The position numbers and the translations under genes were made by a program. This document shows positions 43,540 through 45,754 of a DNA stretch of 45,754 nt, in pieces; position 1 is the first letter of the stretch; each line of letters begins with the position of its first letter. The stretch is from UCB3 sp964415605. Its GTDB lineage: Bacteria; Chloroflexota; Anaerolineae; Epilineales; Epilineaceae. The stretch lies in contig CAYQBA010000011.1 of NCBI GenBank assembly GCA_964415605.1, positions 1 to 45,754 on the forward strand, read 5' to 3'. Below the pieces are notes generated by a model. That model was not told the DNA's origin and searched no databases. It saw nothing but the letters and a program-made list of their open reading frames with translations.

Positions 43540-45300
43540 CTACGGCGCGGGCGGCGCCACGGCCGGCGGATCGGCGACGACCTCGCCCGGCGCAAAGCCA
43601 TGGGTGAGCGTCCCGAAAGCGATGTCCTGGTCGGGTCCGGCGGCGGGGACCTGGAGCTGCGGCGCCCAGACCTCGGTGTGGCCAAACTGGCCATGCCGGT
43701 GGTAGTAGCGGTAGGCGACGTACAGCGCCGACTCGTGCCGCCACTCGGTACCGGCGTCGACGATGACGGCGTCGATGGCGCGCTCGACCGAGCCGCGGCC
43801 CGGCCAGAGGCGCACGGTGCGCGGCCGGCCGTCCGGCCCCTGGAATGGGTGCTCCGGCACGTCGGTCGGGTCGATGTTGTCGTAGCACGCGCGGTCGCCG
43901 CGCCGCAGCATCAGCTCGCACTGCTGCACGAGGTTGCCGAGGTGCACCTGCGGGTAGTTCTGGTACTCGCCGTTGTAGCGCGGGACGTTGCAGAACTCCT
44001 CGCGCCGGGCATCCTCGGGGATGATGCCGGCCGGCGTGATCTGAGACTTGACCGCCGGGAAGGCCAGGCTCTGCTGCTCGCCGGACAGGTAGTCGCAGCT
44101 GTCGTTGCTGGCCAGCTCCACGCGGTAGCCGTTCATCCGGTCGAGCGCCAACTTGTTCGCGTAGGCGTAGGCCTGGCCGGGGGTGAAGCGGAGGTCCCGC
44201 CCGCCGTCGATCTGCGCCGGCTGGCGATGCACCAGCGTCACCTCGGGGCGGTCCCACAGGTAGTCGGCGATGTAGGCCGTGGCGTTGGTGGCGGCGGCCC
44301 CCCAGTTGGACTGCCGCGCGGCGGCGGTCTCCGAGACGGCGTAGTACGGGTTCTTGACCAGCCAGTTCTGGAAGAGCACCTTGCACGGGCCCGTGCCGAG
44401 GCTGTCCTCGCCGTACACCGTGCCCGTCGGACCGTCACACGTGCGGCCGGCCCAGTAGTCCTCGATGAGGTCGGCGGCGGCCACGAGCTCCGGCGTCCCC
44501 CAGCCGAAGTTGAGCTGGCATTGCTGGCCGTCGGCCTCGTAGTTGATGGTGCGCACGCGCGACATGATGGTCTGGAGGATCACCACGACGGCCTCGGCGT
44601 AGGCCGGGTCGCCCGTGAGGTGGTACGCCAGGGCCTTGGCGTAGACGACCGTGTGGCCGGACTCCTCGTCCATGAACTTGGGGCTGTCGGCGCCCGAGCA
44701 CTTTACCCGGTCCTTGAGCCCGCTGGTGCTCCACTTCTTGTCGGCCCATTCCAGCGTCAGCGCCACGGCCGCGGCATAGGGCTCGATGCCCGCCGCGGCC
44801 TTGCGGCGCACGGCATCGAGCTCGCCGGGCGTGGTCAGATAGCCGCGCGAGCGCGACGGTGGCGCCGGGGAGCCGGCAGGCTCCGGCGTCGACGATGGGG
44901 TGGGCGGGGCCGTGGGGGTCGCCTCCAGCGTCGGGATAGGCGGCGCCGTCGCGCTCGCGGGCACCGTCGCCTCCGCCGTGGGCGTCGAGGTTCCCGTCGC
45001 CCGTGATGTCGGGCGGGCCGTGTGGGCGCCGACCACCGTCGCGGCGTCGAGCACCAGCGGGACGAAGACCGGCGCGCCACCGCCGGACGCCACATGGGCC
45101 GCGCGTTCCGGACCGCCGGCCACCGCGCCCGTTGCGCTCCGCGGGACGTCGCCCGTGGGCACGCCGCACGCGAGGGCTGCGGCGCAGGTGCCCGCGGCCA
45201 GGCCCCAGACCGCCAGGCGCCACCGGACCGCCAGCCCGTGGTCCGGGGCGGCCGCGCCGCGGCCGGGCAATCGGATCGCTTGATCGGGGGGTGGGCGCAT
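43540..45300 (-). CDS. Secreted alginate-lyase-like protein, divergent member
   Basis: The 586-residue product has a hydrophobic N-terminal segment (about 26-45, containing LACG; a lipoprotein site is possible but not canonical). A Thr/Pro linker (about 95-148) precedes a region from residue about 150 with ARQSNWGAAATNATAYIADY and GIIPEDARREEF, which parallel the NNWG and LPDDMRR segments of the other two lyases. The rest differs widely, so it is a distant member. A broad alginate-lyase-type assignment is supported, the exact activity is not. ATG 45300 has no strong ribosome binding site. Confidence 0.68.
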   Translation of the reverse strand: MRPPPDQAIRLPGRGAAAPDHGLAVRWRLAVWGLAAGTCAAALACGVPTGDVPRSATGAVAGGPERAAHVASGGGAPVFVPLVLDAATVVGAHTARPTSRATGTSTPTAEATVPASATAPPIPTLEATPTAPPTPSSTPEPAGSPAPPSRSRGYLTTPGELDAVRRKAAAGIEPYAAAVALTLEWADKKWSTSGLKDRVKCSGADSPKFMDEESGHTVVYAKALAYHLTGDPAYAEAVVVILQTIMSRVRTINYEADGQQCQLNFGWGTPELVAAADLIEDYWAGRTCDGPTGTVYGEDSLGTGPCKVLFQNWLVKNPYYAVSETAAARQSNWGAAATNATAYIADYLWDRPEVTLVHRQPAQIDGGRDLRFTPGQAYAYANKLALDRMNGYRVELASNDSCDYLSGEQQSLAFPAVKSQITPAGIIPEDARREEFCNVPRYNGEYQNYPQVHLGNLVQQCELMLRRGDRACYDNIDPTDVPEHPFQGPDGRPRTVRLWPGRGSVERAIDAVIVDAGTEWRHESALYVAYRYYHRHGQFGHTEVWAPQLQVPAAGPDQDIAFGTLTHGFAPGEVVADPPAVAPPAP

Positions 45301-45489
45301 CGTCTCTTAAGACGCCGTGCGAGATATTAAGGATACTGTGGCGTGCCCGGCACGGTCGGTACCTTGCGGCGGCCCGGCGGACGCGTTATGATCTCGACGG
45401 CGATGCCAGGCGTCGACCGATCGCCGGTGCCCGCCGCCCGCGGGGCCCTGCCCGGTGCGGGCGATGCATGCTCAACGAGGAGACAGCCC
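45301..45489. promoter_or_regulatory. Divergent intergenic region with AT-rich core
   Basis: The AT-rich stretch at 45305-45337 (TTAAGA, GATATTAAGGATACT) stands out from the GC-rich surroundings. It lies between a minus-strand lyase gene and a plus-strand lipoprotein gene and probably contains promoters for both. No pair of -35/-10 elements matches well enough to assign. Confidence 0.4.
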
Positions 45490-45754
45490 ATGCGAGTGCC
45501 AAACCTGGCGTGGATCGGACTGTTGGCGGGGTTGACCGCCGGCTGCGCCGCGCTGAACCAGGGCGACCTGTCGCCCACGCCCGACGCGGGCGATGCCCGG
45601 CCGGCGGCCATGGGCGAGCCTGGCGACGGGGCGGGCACGGCCGCCGAGCCGGCGTCGGCGGCGACGACGGTGGACGCATCGGCGCCGGGCGGCGACGCGG
45701 AGGCCGCGCTCGATCAGCCGGGCGCGGCCGATACGGCCGCCGAGGCGTCCACGG
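45490..45754 (+). CDS. Lipoprotein, N-terminal part (runs off window)
   Basis: The frame opens at ATG 45490 with an excellent ribosome binding site (GAGGAGA at 45477-45483) and has no stop before the window end. The first 18 residues form a signal peptide ending in a clear lipobox, LTAGC (C19). The following ~70 residues are rich in Ala, Gly, Asp and Pro, a typical flexible stalk after the lipid anchor. The functional domain lies beyond the window, so no role can be given. Confidence 0.75.
   Translation, partial: MRVPNLAWIGLLAGLTAGCAALNQGDLSPTPDAGDARPAAMGEPGDGAGTAAEPASAATTVDASAPGGDAEAALDQPGAADTAAEAST

Noticed and set aside
1..45754. tRNA, rRNA, insertion sequences, reverse transcriptase or toxin-antitoxin genes
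   Set aside because: None were recognised on either strand; no transposase or integrase motif was seen.

Overview
The window is very GC-rich (about 70%) bacterial chromosome, densely packed with genes for the cell surface, exopolysaccharide and extracellular proteins. Several secreted proteins combine DNRLRE-type (CBM96-like) beta-domains with long Thr/Pro 'TPTATPT' linkers. That style, with the high GC and beta-propeller-rich secreted proteins, suggests a Chloroflexota lineage (Anaerolineae, Ardenticatenia or relatives). This is an inference; no rRNA or tRNA marker was found.

Region 1 (1-4228, +) is a tightly overlapping run: a truncated methyltransferase, an APH-fold kinase, a thymidylate-kinase-like P-loop protein, a polysaccharide deacetylase and a D-3-phosphoglycerate dehydrogenase homologue. 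Region 2 (4295-11806, +) holds two tandem paralogous giant surface proteins separated by a 20-bp hairpin, then a PEP-mutase-family enzyme that ends at a strong terminator-like hairpin.

Region 3 (11926-29494, +) is a 14-gene operon-like run. It starts with the DUF4956 / VTC polyphosphate polymerase / CotH kinase trio, the CotH protein being fused to a beta-helix. It continues with the GDP-D-glycero-D-manno-heptose genes hddC-hddA-gmhA, a membrane beta-helix protein, a glycosyltransferase, a GEELSWGQ membrane protein, an ATP-grasp ligase, a Wzz protein fused to a degenerate tyrosine kinase, a second thymidylate-kinase-like protein, another glycosyltransferase and an O-antigen-ligase-like polymerase. 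Together these look like a surface-glycan factory. No flippase, initiating transferase or heptose phosphatase lies inside the window.

Region 4 (29538-34351, -) encodes a secreted NHL/DNRLRE protein whose stop codon overlaps the start of an NAD-malic enzyme. A divergent promoter region (34352-34635) separates it from a plus-strand DNRLRE/alginate-lyase-like protein (34636-37569) that carries an internal 39-bp minisatellite. Region 5 (37854-45300, -) encodes an SPFH protein, a secreted beta-propeller phytase and two more alginate-lyase-like enzymes. A truncated lipoprotein gene starts at 45490 (+).

The most notable points are the pseudokinase form of the Wzz/BY-kinase, the CotH-beta-helix fusion and its stand-alone beta-helix paralogue, a shared two-cysteine mini-module in the phytase and a lyase, a 32-bp perfect palindrome between convergent genes, and a concentration of phosphate-handling enzymes (VTC, CotH, phytase, PEP mutase) among surface genes.
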